64,000 nucleotides of DNA, taken from assembly GCF_014873535.1 (NCBI RefSeq), contig NZ_JADBEF010000001.1:8122001-8186000 (forward strand). Direction: 5' to 3'. Origin of the DNA: Nonomuraea africana. GTDB lineage: Bacteria > Actinomycetota > Actinomycetes > Streptosporangiales > Streptosporangiaceae. The position numbers were made by a program, and so were the translations under genes. Below the pieces are notes generated by a model that was given only the letters and a program-made list of their open reading frames with translations, was not told the DNA's origin and ran no database searches. Numbering within the stretch: the first letter of the stretch is position 1; each line of letters begins with the position of its first letter. This document shows, in pieces, positions 8,643-16,965 of the stretch.

Positions 8643-11243
8643 CTAGCCCTGGCGTGGTTTGGCACGGCGGGTCGGGGTCGCGGTGAGGGGATCTTCCGGC
8701 CACGGGTGCCTGGGATAGCGACCTCGCAGCTCGGCGCGGACCGAGCGGTAGCCCTCGCGCCAGAACGAGGCCAGATCCGCAGTCACGGCGGCGGGCCGTC
8801 CCGCTGGGGAGAGCAGGTGGATCAGCAGGGGGACGCCCGCGATGCGCGGCGCCTCCTGCCAGCCGAACAGCTCCTGCAGCTTGACGGCGAGCACCGGCTG
8901 CTCGCCCGAGTAGTCGACGCGGATCCGCGAGCCGCTCGGCACCTCCAGATGGGAGGGCGCGTCGTCCTCCAGGTGGCGGCTCCACGGGACGAGGCGCTTG
9001 AGCGCCCCGGCCACGTCGAGGCGTTCGAGGTCGGTACGGCGGCGGGCCCTGGACAGCTCGGGCTCGAGCCACCGGTCGGCCAGGCCGATCAGGTCGTCCA
9101 TCGGGGGCCACGGCTCGCCGATGGCGCGGTGGCAGAAGGCCATCCGGTCTCTGAGCGCGACGACCTCGCGCGTCCAGGTGAGGACCTCCTCGGTGCGTAG
9201 GCCCTCCAGCAGGGCCGCGCGGACGTCGGCGGTCTTGAGCGGGGTGGCCGACAGCTCGATGGCGCCCAGGCGCTCGATCACGCGGGCCGAGACGTCGCCG
9301 CGGCGCTCGCCGGGCGGCACCCGCCAGGCGACCTCCTCCTGTACGGTCACCGGCACGGCCAGCCTGGCGGTGTGCTCGTCGATGACGACGGCCTGCCTGA
9401 TCCTGGCCGAGGCGGCGCCGGTCGGACGGTCGGCGACGGCGACGGCCAGCCATTCGGCGGTGGCGAGCCTGGAGCCCTCGGGGAGCTGGGCCTGGGTGCC
9501 CGAGGCCATGAGGTAGCCGCCGCCCCGCCTGCGCGCCACGCGTTCGGGGAAGGCCATCGCGACGGCCAGCCCGGCGGCGGCGTCGTCGGGTCCCTTGACG
9601 GGCTCCTTGGTCAGGCGTCTGACCTCGCGGAGCCAGCGGGGGTCGCGGTCGCGCTTGGCCCTGCGCCAGATCTCGACGAGGTCGTCGCCCGCGTCTCGGG
9701 GGAGTTGCTCGGACAGGAGGGCGACGACCTCGGCGGCGCGGGGGCCGCCGTCGATGAGCGCTCGGGCCAGGCGCGGGTGCACGCCGGCGAGTGCCATCCG
9801 CCGCCCTCGGTCGGTCACCCGCACCGCCGCCACATCGTCGGGACGGCCTGCGGACGCGCCATCCTCGTCGGCGGCCCCGGTTCCCTCGGCCCCACGCCGG
9901 GCTCCCTCGGCCCCAGGTCCGGCTCCCTCGTCTGCGGGCCGCCCTTCCGAGGCGGGGGTCACGTTCTCCTGGGATGCCGGGAGGGCGGGGGTCCCGTCCT
10001 TCTGGGGTGTCGGGACGGCGGGGGTCCCGTGCTGCAGGGAGGTCGGGGTGGTGGAGGTTTCGTGGTTCCCGAGCGTCGGGGTGAGGGCGCCGAGGGTGAG
10101 GAGGGTGCGGGTGGCGGCGGACATCGCGGCCCGCGGGGGCGGGTCGAGGAGCGCGAGACCGGCGGCGCCGGGAGCGCCCCAGCAGGCCGCCTGCAGCGCG
10201 AACCCCGTCAGGTCCGCCAGCGCGATCTCCGGCGGCGCGTGCGGGGCCAGGCGCGCGTGGGCGGCGGCCGTCCAGCACCGGTAGACGGTGCCGGGGCCTT
10301 CACGCCCGGCCCGCCCGGCCCGCTGGTCGGCGGAGGCGCGCGAGACGTGCACGGTGGTCAGCGACCCCAGCCCCCTGGCGTGGTCCGTCCTCGGCTCCCT
10401 GGCCAGCCCGGAGTCCACCACCACGCGCACCCCTGGCACGGTGAGGCTCGACTCGGCGACCGAGGTGGCGAGCACGACCCTGCGCGTGGAAGAGGGCCTG
10501 AGCACGGCGTCCTGGACGTGGGCGGGGGCCTGGCCGTGCACCTGGAGGACGTTCAGGTCGCCCAGCATCCCCGCGACGCGGGAGATCTCGCCGACTCCGG
10601 GCAGGAAGCACAGCACGTCGCCCTCGTGGGCGCCCAGCGCCCGCCGTACGACCTCGGCCACGTGGGCCAGCAGCGCGGGATCGACGCGCAGGCCGTGCGG
10701 CGGCGCCACAGGGCGGGCGGGCGGCGCCCAGACGATCTCGACGGGGTGGGTGACACCGGAGGCGGCGACCACAGGGGCGCCGCCGAGCAGGCGCGACCAC
10801 GGCGCGGTGTCGGCGGTCGCGGAGGCGGCCACCAGGCGCAGGTCGGGCCGGAGCGTCTCACGGACGTCCAGCAGGAACGCCAGGGCGGTGTCGGCGTCGA
10901 GGTGCCGCTCGTGGCACTCGTCGATCATCACCACGTCGACGCCGGGGAGCTCCTGGTCGCGCTGGAGCCGCTGGAGGAGCACGCCCGTGGTCACGACCTC
11001 GACGCCCTTCCTGGCTCCGGACCGGCGCTCGCCCCTGATGGTGTAGGCGACGCCCATCCGGTGCGCGGCGGCCCGTACGGCCAGCCGCCTGGGCTCGGCG
11101 ACCACCACGCGCAGCCCCGCCTCCGCCAGCGCGAGCGGGACCACGGTCGTCTTGCCGGTGCCGGGCGGCGCGGTCAGGACGGCGCAGCCACCCTCCTCCA
11201 GGACGCCGATCAGTTCGGGCAGGGCCGCGTGGATGGGAAGCAT
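8643..11243 (-). CDS. hrpB: ATP-dependent helicase HrpB
   Basis: DExH-box helicase of 866 residues. Walker A is TAPPGTGKTT near residue 30, the DEAH-type box is MIDECHERHLDADT, and motif III is ASATAD. RecA2 motifs include VVLATSVAESSLTVPGVRVV and QRAGRAGREGPGTVYRCW. The HrpB C-terminal domain follows (HLEVPSGSRIRVDYSG, WPEDPLTA, TRRAKPR). The ATG at 11243 overlaps the ArsR stop by one base (TGATG), so the two are coupled. A low-complexity insert of about 80 residues (388-468) is unusual and has its own entry. The cellular role of HrpB is poorly defined. Confidence 0.95.
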   Translation of the reverse strand: MLPIHAALPELIGVLEEGGCAVLTAPPGTGKTTVVPLALAEAGLRVVVAEPRRLAVRAAAHRMGVAYTIRGERRSGARKGVEVVTTGVLLQRLQRDQELPGVDVVMIDECHERHLDADTALAFLLDVRETLRPDLRLVAASATADTAPWSRLLGGAPVVAASGVTHPVEIVWAPPARPVAPPHGLRVDPALLAHVAEVVRRALGAHEGDVLCFLPGVGEISRVAGMLGDLNVLQVHGQAPAHVQDAVLRPSSTRRVVLATSVAESSLTVPGVRVVVDSGLAREPRTDHARGLGSLTTVHVSRASADQRAGRAGREGPGTVYRCWTAAAHARLAPHAPPEIALADLTGFALQAACWGAPGAAGLALLDPPPRAAMSAATRTLLTLGALTPTLGNHETSTTPTSLQHGTPAVPTPQKDGTPALPASQENVTPASEGRPADEGAGPGAEGARRGAEGTGAADEDGASAGRPDDVAAVRVTDRGRRMALAGVHPRLARALIDGGPRAAEVVALLSEQLPRDAGDDLVEIWRRAKRDRDPRWLREVRRLTKEPVKGPDDAAAGLAVAMAFPERVARRRGGGYLMASGTQAQLPEGSRLATAEWLAVAVADRPTGAASARIRQAVVIDEHTARLAVPVTVQEEVAWRVPPGERRGDVSARVIERLGAIELSATPLKTADVRAALLEGLRTEEVLTWTREVVALRDRMAFCHRAIGEPWPPMDDLIGLADRWLEPELSRARRRTDLERLDVAGALKRLVPWSRHLEDDAPSHLEVPSGSRIRVDYSGEQPVLAVKLQELFGWQEAPRIAGVPLLIHLLSPAGRPAAVTADLASFWREGYRSVRAELRGRYPRHPWPEDPLTATPTRRAKPRQG
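9870..10080. repeat. low-complexity, imperfect repeats inside hrpB
   Basis: Short imperfect units repeat on the + strand: variants of ggttccctcggccccac/gggctccctcggcccca near 9878-9930, and cgggggtcccgt units near 9990-10060. In the protein they give a Pro/Thr/Gly/Ala/Glu-rich linker with near-copies such as QHGTPAVPTPQ and QKDGTPALPASQ. Slippage or local duplication is the likely origin. Confidence 0.6.
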
Positions 11244-11551
11244 CAGAGCGCGGCGCCGAGGATCGAGTCGAGCAGGCCGGGGAAGCGGGTGTCGAGGTCG
11301 GCCTTGCGCAGGGTCATGAACTTCTGCCTGCCCTCCTGCCGGGTCGACACGACTCCCGACTCGCGCAGCACCCGGTAGTGGTGGGACATCGTCGACTTGT
11401 GCAGCCCGATCTCCTCGCCCACCCCCCTGCACGTCAGCTCTCCGTCCTGGGCCAGGCGCGTGATCACCTCGAGCCGCGCCGGGTCCGACAGCGCGTGCAG
11501 CACCTCGGTGAGCTGGATGTCTTCGACCGCGGGTTGGGGGAACACACGCAT
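11243..11551 (-). CDS. ArsR-family winged-helix regulator
   Basis: The 102-residue protein has the classic ArsR fold: VLHALSDPARLEVITRLA, then a recognition helix region GLHKSTMSHHYRVLRESGVV and the wing TRQEGRQKFMTLRK. No metal-binding Cys cluster is visible, so it probably senses something other than a metal. The ATG at 11551 is chosen for its ctggagcc site; an ATG 12 codons upstream would place part of the intergenic promoter in the gene. It is divergent from the MFS exporter at 11617, which it probably represses, and overlaps hrpB by one base. Confidence 0.88.
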   Translation of the reverse strand: MRVFPQPAVEDIQLTEVLHALSDPARLEVITRLAQDGELTCRGVGEEIGLHKSTMSHHYRVLRESGVVSTRQEGRQKFMTLRKADLDTRFPGLLDSILGAAL

Positions 11552-11616
11552 GGCTCCAGCGTGCCTTTCACTTTGAAGGTTTGACAACTATCCAACAATA
11601 AGCGAACTTGGTCACC
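11552..11616. promoter_or_regulatory. divergent promoter region, arsR / MFS
   Basis: This 65-bp gap holds a rare AT-rich stretch. A consensus -35 (TTGACA, 11581-11586) points toward the MFS gene, and an imperfect inverted repeat CCTTTC-acttt-GAAGG (about 11564-11580) lies beside it. The MFS ATG has no clear ribosome site, so its mRNA may have a very short leader. The repeat is a candidate ArsR operator controlling both genes. Confidence 0.45.
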
Positions 11617-12762
11617 ATGACCTCCAAGCTCTACGCCTTGGCCCTGGGGAACTTCGCCGTGGGCACCGGCATGTTCGTCACGGCGGGACTCGTCCTGCCG
11701 ATCGCGGGCGACCTGGGCATCTCGCCCTCGGCGGCAGGCCAGCTCATGACCGTCTTCGCGCTGGCCTACGCGCTTCTCTCTCCTGTTCTCGCCGCGTTGA
11801 CCGCCAGGCTCTCCAAGAAACGGCTCCTGCTCATCGGGCTCGGCGTGCTGGCCGTGGGCAACGCGCTGACCGCGCTCGCGCCCACCTTCGCTCTCATGCT
11901 GACCACCAGGGTGCTCGCCGCCGCGGGGGCCGCCATGGTCACACCCGTCGCCTCCGCGGTGGCCACCGCCCTCGTCGGGCCGGAACGCAGGGGCCGCGCG
12001 CTCGCGGTCGTGATGGGCGGGCTGACCGTCGCCTCGGCGATCGGCGTGCCGCTCGGCACCTGGATGGGCGGCACGGCCGGCTGGCGGTCGGCGCTGTGGC
12101 TGGTGGTCGGGCTCGCGGCCGTCGGGTTCGCCGCCGTCGCTCTCGTGGTGCCCGACGTGCGCCTGCCGGCCTCCACCAGGATCAGGGATCGCTTCACCCC
12201 GCTGGCCGACCGCGGTGTGCTCGCCGTCCTGCTGACGCAGCTGCTGATCTTCGCCGGGGGCTTCAGCGCCTACACCTACCTCGGCTCGCTGATCGACCTG
12301 CCGCTGGCCGCGGTGCTGTGGGCCTGGGGTGTCGGCGGCGTGGTCGGCAACGCGGTCGGCGGACGCCTCACCGACGCCTACGGTCCTCGCCGCATGGTCT
12401 TCCTCGGCATCGCGGGGGCGACCGTCCTGATGGCCCTGCTCCCGGTGGCCAACCTCAACCTCGGCGTCGCCCTCGTGTGGGCCTTCGTCTGGGGTGCGCT
12501 CGGCTGGCTGATCGGCCCCTCGCAGCAGTACAGGACGGTCGCCGCGGTGCCCGGCAACGTGCCGGTCGGGCTCGGCCTGCTGGCCTCCAGCCAGTACCTG
12601 GGACTGTTCGTGGCGGGCATCGCCGGAGGTCTCGCGCTCGAGTGGTACGGCAGGACGGGCGTGATCGTGCTGGCCAGTGCCCTCGGCGTGGTGACGCTGC
12701 TGTTCACGATGGCGACCTACCCGGCCGTGACGCGTAGACCAAAGACGGATGTCGCCGTGTGA
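11617..12762 (+). CDS. MFS exporter, 12-helix DHA1 type
   Basis: The 381-residue product begins MTSKLYALALGNFAVGTGMF and continues LVLPIAGDLGISPSAAGQL, the opening of AraJ/YdhP-like DHA1 efflux proteins. Motif C-like glycines (GGLTVASAIGVPLGTWMGG) and a second-half motif A (GGRLTDAYGPRRM) are visible. It is divergent from the arsR gene, an arrangement seen when the regulator controls the pump. The substrate is unknown. Confidence 0.9.
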   Translation: MTSKLYALALGNFAVGTGMFVTAGLVLPIAGDLGISPSAAGQLMTVFALAYALLSPVLAALTARLSKKRLLLIGLGVLAVGNALTALAPTFALMLTTRVLAAAGAAMVTPVASAVATALVGPERRGRALAVVMGGLTVASAIGVPLGTWMGGTAGWRSALWLVVGLAAVGFAAVALVVPDVRLPASTRIRDRFTPLADRGVLAVLLTQLLIFAGGFSAYTYLGSLIDLPLAAVLWAWGVGGVVGNAVGGRLTDAYGPRRMVFLGIAGATVLMALLPVANLNLGVALVWAFVWGALGWLIGPSQQYRTVAAVPGNVPVGLGLLASSQYLGLFVAGIAGGLALEWYGRTGVIVLASALGVVTLLFTMATYPAVTRRPKTDVAV

Positions 12763-12784
12763 GGCCGCTGCCCAGACTGGAAGC

Positions 12785-13138
12785 GTGACCGATCCACGTG
12801 AGGAGCCCGCCCCCTTCGGCACAGTGGTGCTGCTGACCGCGCTGTCGGCGGTGGCGGTGATGGCGCTCGACTACGTCCTGCCCCAGCAGCTGAACACGAA
12901 GATGCTGCTGTTCGGGCCGATCGCCCTGGTGGCGTTCGAGGTCGTGGTGCACGAGGTGTGGTGGCGGCGCTGGTGGGGGGCGATCCCCGGCGCCGCGGCA
13001 GGGCTGGCCGTCTACTTCGAGGGGCGGCAGATGGTGGGGGAGCCGGTGGCCTACGTGGCCGCCTGGACCCTGTTCGCGGTGATCTTCTGCCTGGCCAGCA
13101 GGGTCACGCTGGGATCCAGCCCAGCGACACCGCGGTGA
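12785..13138 (+). CDS. small integral membrane protein, function unknown
   Basis: The GTG at 12785 follows ctggaagc and is preferred over an ATG at 12749. The 117-residue product has a short polar N-terminus (TDPREEPAPFG) and about four hydrophobic segments (VVLLTALSAVAVMALDYVL, MLLFGPIALVAFEVVVHEV, WGAIPGAAAGLAVYF, AYVAAWTLFAVIFCLA). No family is recognised. Its end overlaps the end of the convergent uppP by 35 bp. Confidence 0.6.
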   Translation: MTDPREEPAPFGTVVLLTALSAVAVMALDYVLPQQLNTKMLLFGPIALVAFEVVVHEVWWRRWWGAIPGAAAGLAVYFEGRQMVGEPVAYVAAWTLFAVIFCLASRVTLGSSPATPR

Positions 13139-13928
13139 TGACGAAGACGCCCAGCAGGATGCGGTAGATGACGAACCCGGTGAACCGGTGGGTGCTGATG
13201 TACTTCAGGAACCAGGCCACCGCCGCGTAGCCCACCACGAACGAGATGACCGTGGCCAGGATGGTCGGACCCCAGTCGGGCGCCCGGTCCCCGCCGATCT
13301 CGAACAGCTCGAGCACCCCCGACGAGAGCACCGCGGGGATGGCCAGCAGGAACGAGTACTTCGCCGCCTGCTCGCGCCGGTAGTCGAGCAGCAGCCCCGC
13401 GGTGATCGTGCCGCCCGAGCGCGAGACGCCAGGGATGAGGGCGAGCGACTGGGCCAGGCCGAAGAGCAGGGCGTGGGTGAAGGACAGGTGCTTCTCGAGC
13501 GTCAGCTTGGTGCGGGCGGTGCGGTCGGCGATCCAGAGGATCACGCCGAAGACGATCAGCGTGGTGCCGATCAGCCGCAGATCGCGGAAGACGGTCTCGA
13601 TCTGGTCCTTGAAGGTGAGGCCCAGGATGGCGATGGGCAGCGTGCCGACGATCACGTACCAGCCCATGCGGGCGGGGAAGGCGCCGCGCAGCGAGGGTGT
13701 CCACAGGGAGCGGGTCCAGGTGGAGATGATCTCCCAGAGCTCCTTGCGGAAGTAGATGAGGACCGCCGCCTCGGTGCCGAGCTGGATGACGGCGGTGAAG
13801 GCGGCCCCAGGGTCCTCCCAGCCGAAGAAGGCCGAGACGACCCTGATGTGCGCGCTTGAGGAGATCGGCAGGAACTCCGTGAGCCCTTGGAGCAATCCGA
13901 GGACCACCGCTTCGAACCAGCCGATCAC
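13104..13928 (-). CDS. uppP: undecaprenyl-diphosphatase
   Basis: BacA/UppP membrane phosphatase that recycles undecaprenyl pyrophosphate to the monophosphate carrier for peptidoglycan synthesis; high activity gives bacitracin tolerance. Both signature motifs are present: LTEFLPISSSAHIR near the N-terminus and ALIPGVSRSGGTI in the middle. The GTG at 13928 is chosen because GGAAGG lies eight bases upstream; another GTG nine bases earlier overlaps that site. The product has 274 residues with about eight membrane segments, normal for the family. Confidence 0.95.
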   Translation of the reverse strand: MIGWFEAVVLGLLQGLTEFLPISSSAHIRVVSAFFGWEDPGAAFTAVIQLGTEAAVLIYFRKELWEIISTWTRSLWTPSLRGAFPARMGWYVIVGTLPIAILGLTFKDQIETVFRDLRLIGTTLIVFGVILWIADRTARTKLTLEKHLSFTHALLFGLAQSLALIPGVSRSGGTITAGLLLDYRREQAAKYSFLLAIPAVLSSGVLELFEIGGDRAPDWGPTILATVISFVVGYAAVAWFLKYISTHRFTGFVIYRILLGVFVITAVSLGWIPA

Positions 13929-13965
13929 GAGACGCACCTTCCGTTGAAAAGACGACGAGGTGAGG

Positions 13966-14146
13966 CTACTGGACCTTACGTGGACCCAGGAGCTGCTCTC
14001 GTAGACCGGTCAACTGGTGCGAATACTCGACCGATCGGTTCTCGTCGAGGGACTCGATGGCCAGCAGCAGGGCGTCGGCCACGATCATGCCGGTCAGCGG
14101 CTCGGCGGTGATGCCGGTGGGGGTGTGGGGCGCCGACAGGACGCCA
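13966..14146 (-). pseudogene. C-terminal remnant of a SIS-domain-like protein
   Basis: About 60 codons read well: GVLSAPHTPTGITAEPLTG, then MIVADALLLAIESLDENRS and a tail GLREQLLGPR before TAG. The helix pattern resembles the end of SIS (sugar isomerase) domains in RpiR/MurR-like proteins. Upstream of about 14146 the frame turns into low-quality sequence, while the opposite strand becomes coding. The front of the gene is therefore missing. The family assignment is tentative. Confidence 0.4.
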
Positions 14147-14154
14147 CGGTGGTG

Positions 14155-14574
14155 ATGCCCGCCGGCCCGCCGCGACCGCCGACACTGGACGGCCTGCCCC
14201 TGGTACGGACCATCCAGGGGAAGGATTTCCACGTCGTCGTGACGCCGGTGGGCAAGCGGACGATCGTCACCGTCACGTGCGCCGACCCCCAGGCGTGGCT
14301 GATCAACCTGGTCGGGAAGACGGGCGGCGCGGGCGCCTGCGATCTTCAGAAATTCGAGCCCGGGGGCAGGATGGAGCTCTGGGTGCTGCCCACCGACACC
14401 CCCCTCCACACTGGCCCGTGCGGGAGGAAGCCCAGGTGTCAGGGGAAGCGCACGATGACCTCACTGCTCCGGCCCGGAGAGATCGAGAAGTTCGTCGCGG
14501 GGCTCGACCCCGCGAAGGCGCCGGAGTTCCACGTCAAGGTCTACGCGGACGCTCCCGCGACTCAGCGAGACTGA
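14155..14574 (+). CDS. uncharacterised protein, possibly an N-terminally truncated gene
   Basis: From an ATG at 14155 the frame gives 139 residues with convincing protein character (GKDFHVVVTPVGKRTIVTV, MELWVLPTDTPLHTG, EFHVKVYADAP). No family is recognised, and there is no signal peptide or good ribosome site. Four cysteines (TCADP, ACDLQ, PCGRK, RCQGK) suggest an exported or metal-binding ancestor. Coding quality begins just where the opposite-strand remnant stops, so this may also be a fragment left by a rearrangement. Confidence 0.4.
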   Translation: MPAGPPRPPTLDGLPLVRTIQGKDFHVVVTPVGKRTIVTVTCADPQAWLINLVGKTGGAGACDLQKFEPGGRMELWVLPTDTPLHTGPCGRKPRCQGKRTMTSLLRPGEIEKFVAGLDPAKAPEFHVKVYADAPATQRD

Positions 14575-15128
14575 AGGGCGTCGAGCGCGACCGCCATGGC
14601 GATCACCAGCCGCCGGTCGATCCTGGGATCGCGGATGTCGACGACGTAACGGTCGCGCAGCCCCCACTTCTTGACCACGGAGAACACCTCGCCGAAGTCG
14701 AAGTGGTAGGGCAGCCACGAGAGCGAGTCGACGAACCTGCGCAGCACGCTCACCAGCATGCTGCGCTCCTGCCCGGTGACCGTGGGCAGGCCCGGCTGGT
14801 CGAGGTGCCAGGTGGAGCGGAGCAGCGACTGGCCGAAGTCCTTGCGGAACAGCCCGATCGGCCGCCCCGCCCCGTCGAAGACGTCGTAGCCGCTGCCGAG
14901 GTCGATGACGTTGCGCGCCTTGAAGGCGGCGAGCACCTGGCTCCTGGACTCGTCCGTGTAGAGCGTGACCTGCTCTTTCAGCGTCATCCGCTTCTGCTCG
15001 GCGAAGGCGACCATCGGGCCCTCGGAGCCGTCGGGGTTCTCGAGACAGACGACATAGCGGTTCACCATCATGGTGACCTTCTGGCGGACCAGCAGACGTT
15101 GCTGGGCCTGGAGCGTGTGCAGATCCAT
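14562..15128 (-). CDS. LURP-one-related (Tubby/scramblase-like) protein
   Basis: A 188-residue protein starting MDLHTLQAQQRLLVRQKVT. The pattern MMVNRYVVC, AFAEQKRMTLKEQVTLYTD, YDVFDGAGRPIGLFRKDF and SVVKKWGLRDRYVVDI matches the LURP-one-related beta-barrel family, related to Tubby and phospholipid scramblases. Bacterial members have no agreed function and may bind lipids. It overlaps the convergent gene on the other strand by 13 bp and is divergent from the HAD gene. Confidence 0.85.
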   Translation of the reverse strand: MDLHTLQAQQRLLVRQKVTMMVNRYVVCLENPDGSEGPMVAFAEQKRMTLKEQVTLYTDESRSQVLAAFKARNVIDLGSGYDVFDGAGRPIGLFRKDFGQSLLRSTWHLDQPGLPTVTGQERSMLVSVLRRFVDSLSWLPYHFDFGEVFSVVKKWGLRDRYVVDIRDPRIDRRLVIAMAVALDALQSR

Positions 15129-15173
15129 GCAAAGCACCCTAGAGCCCACCGCGGTGCTCACTAGTCTGGGCGG

Positions 15174-15683
15174 GTGAAGCCACTCCTGCTGGTGGACGTC
15201 GACGGCGTGCTGAACCCGTTCGGGCGCGCCGGCCCCGACTTCAGACGTTACGAGTGCACGATCGGCCCCGACTCCTACACCGTCCACCTCAACCTCCGCC
15301 ACGGGGCCAGGCTGATGGAGCTGGCCCTGAAGACCAGGTCCGAGCTGGTCTGGGCGACCACCTGGGAGCACAGCGCGAACGAGTGGATCGGGCCTCGCCT
15401 CGGCCTGCCCCGGCTGCCCGTGGTGCCGATGACGCCGAGACGGCCGAGCGAACGCGGGGAGTCGTTCAAGACGCCCTGCGTCGCCGACTACGTGGACGGC
15501 AGGCCGTTCGTCTGGTTCGACGACCACCTGTGGGTCGCCGACGAGGAGTACCTCAGGGGCCATCAGGGTGTGGACGAGTTCCTGCTGGTCCCGGTGAACC
15601 CGAGAAGGGGCCTGACCCCGCGAGACCTGGCGCTGGCCGAGCGGTGGCTGACCCTGTCAGGGTTCAATCAGGGTCGCGGATAG
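15174..15683 (+). CDS. HAD-like protein
   Basis: The 169-residue product opens with a HAD motif I (LLLVDVDGVLNPFG), with the Asp pair D8/D10, and later has ELVWATTWEHSANEWIG (motif II-like T) and VWFDDHLW (motif IV acidic pair). This matches small single-domain HAD proteins found across actinobacteria. Phosphatase activity on a small substrate is likely but unidentified. The start is a GTG at 15174, divergent from the LURP-one gene. Confidence 0.8.
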   Translation: MKPLLLVDVDGVLNPFGRAGPDFRRYECTIGPDSYTVHLNLRHGARLMELALKTRSELVWATTWEHSANEWIGPRLGLPRLPVVPMTPRRPSERGESFKTPCVADYVDGRPFVWFDDHLWVADEEYLRGHQGVDEFLLVPVNPRRGLTPRDLALAERWLTLSGFNQGRG

Positions 15684-15744
15684 GAACGCCGATCCAGGGC
15701 AGAGCCGTTGAACAAGGTGAATCGACACCACACGGAGGAGCTCG

Positions 15745-15927
15745 ATGCACCGCTCGAGAGAACACCGAATCATCGCCGGCGTCTGCGGCGGGATCGCCGA
15801 CCGTCTGGGCCTGCCGCCCACCTTCGTCAGGATCGTGTGGCTGCTGCTCTCCCTGATCCCGGGCCCGCTCTGGATCCTCTACGTCGTCCTCTGGATCATC
15901 ATGCCGAACGGACCGCAGCGTCACTGA
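15745..15927 (+). CDS. PspC-domain small membrane protein
   Basis: Sixty residues beginning MHRSREHRIIAGVCGGIADR, followed by LGLPPTFVRIVWLLLSL and a second hydrophobic segment (GPLWILYVVLWIIMP). This is the PspC domain (GVCGGIA motif plus a membrane hairpin). It is preceded by acggaggagctcg, a strong ribosome site. Stand-alone PspC proteins are common in actinobacteria and are thought to sense or respond to membrane stress. Confidence 0.9.
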   Translation: MHRSREHRIIAGVCGGIADRLGLPPTFVRIVWLLLSLIPGPLWILYVVLWIIMPNGPQRH

Positions 15928-15946
15928 CGGGTTCTATGCTCGAAGC

Positions 15947-16582
15947 ATGAGGGAACGGTCGCTGACGCTCATCCAGGACGAACTCGTCGACTACGAGAAG
16001 GCCATGGACCGCATGGCCGAGCTGGTCGCCGAGCGCCAACGGGATGAGCGGCCCGACACACTGTGGCTGCTGAGCCACCCTTCGGTCTTCACCGTCGGCA
16101 GGCGCACACCGCTGCACCACCTGCCCGACCCCGCCCGCGGCATCCCCGTGGTGGAGACGGGCAGGGGCGGCCAGCTCACCTATCACGGACCAGGGCAGCT
16201 GGTCGGCTACCTCATCGTCAAGCTGGGGGAGGGCGAAGGGATCGTCGACTACGTCCGCGAGGTGGAGCTGCGCCTGGTCGACGCGCTGGCCGCGCTCGGG
16301 CTGCCCGCCGAGCGCCGCGACACCCCGCCCGGCTCCGAACTGCTCACCGGGGTGTGGACGGTGGAGACCGGCCGCAAGATCGTCTCCATCGGCATGCGCC
16401 AGTCGCGCGGCGTCACCAGCCACGGCTTCGCCCTCAACGTCGACGGCGACCTCGAGCCGTGGCGCTGGGCGATCCCGTGCGGCATGCCGGAGGCCGACAT
16501 GACCTCGCTGCTGCGCGAGCGCGGCTCGGCCGACATGAACGAGGTCCGCGCGGTCGTGGCGCAGGCCTTCCACGCCTCCTAG
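15947..16582 (+). CDS. lipB: octanoyl-[acyl-carrier-protein]:protein octanoyltransferase
   Basis: LipB transfers octanoate from ACP to lipoyl domains, the first step of lipoate assembly. The 211-residue protein has the signature GRGGQLTYHGPGQLVGY, the conserved lysine motif GRKIVSIGM and the catalytic cysteine in WAIPCGMPEADM. lipA, often nearby in actinobacteria, is not adjacent. The last four bases overlap the convergent vapC. Confidence 0.96.
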   Translation: MRERSLTLIQDELVDYEKAMDRMAELVAERQRDERPDTLWLLSHPSVFTVGRRTPLHHLPDPARGIPVVETGRGGQLTYHGPGQLVGYLIVKLGEGEGIVDYVREVELRLVDALAALGLPAERRDTPPGSELLTGVWTVETGRKIVSIGMRQSRGVTSHGFALNVDGDLEPWRWAIPCGMPEADMTSLLRERGSADMNEVRAVVAQAFHAS

Positions 16583-16965
16583 CGCGGAAACACCCGTACG
16601 TCGGCGTCGTGGGCGCTGCCTACGAGCTTTCCGTCGCACGTGATCAGTGGCGCTTCGAGGGCCTCGGCGAGCGCGAGATAGCAGGCGTCATAGGCCGTGT
16701 AGTTATGCCGCAACTCCCACACCCGCTCCGCGAGTCCCTTGATCTCGTAGCGGGAGATGTTCAGGGCGAGGTAGTCGATGCGAGCCTGTTCGGCAGAGGC
16801 TTGCGAGAGCTTTCCCCCCAGTGCGAGCCCCCGCAGCGTGGAGAGGACCTCGACGTCCAGAAGGTGAGGGGCGTGGATGCTGCCCTGAAGGGCGTCGAGG
16901 AGCTCAACGTCGGCTTCGCGGCCGGTGAGGGCCGCGACCATTGCCGACGCGCCGATGACGATCAT
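16579..16965 (-). CDS. vapC: VapC-like PIN-domain toxin with substituted active-site residue
   Basis: A 128-residue PIN-domain protein, normally an Mg-dependent RNase. The later acidic motifs are present: HLLDVEVLSTLRG, YTAYDACYLALAEALEAP and LITCDGKL. The first motif, usually VIDASA, reads VIGASA: the beta-1 aspartate is Gly (GGC where GAC is expected, a one-base difference). Activity is probably reduced or lost. It overlaps the antitoxin gene by ATGA, so the two are coupled. Confidence 0.88.
   Translation of the reverse strand: MIVIGASAMVAALTGREADVELLDALQGSIHAPHLLDVEVLSTLRGLALGGKLSQASAEQARIDYLALNISRYEIKGLAERVWELRHNYTAYDACYLALAEALEAPLITCDGKLVGSAHDADVRVFPR

Noticed and set aside
9870-10080. 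CRISPR-like repeats
   Set aside because: Units are short, imperfect, in frame within hrpB and have no regular spacers.
9372-11378. 668-codon plus-strand frame opposite hrpB
   Set aside because: Antisense of all helicase motifs, Gly/Arg-rich with no recognisable domain.
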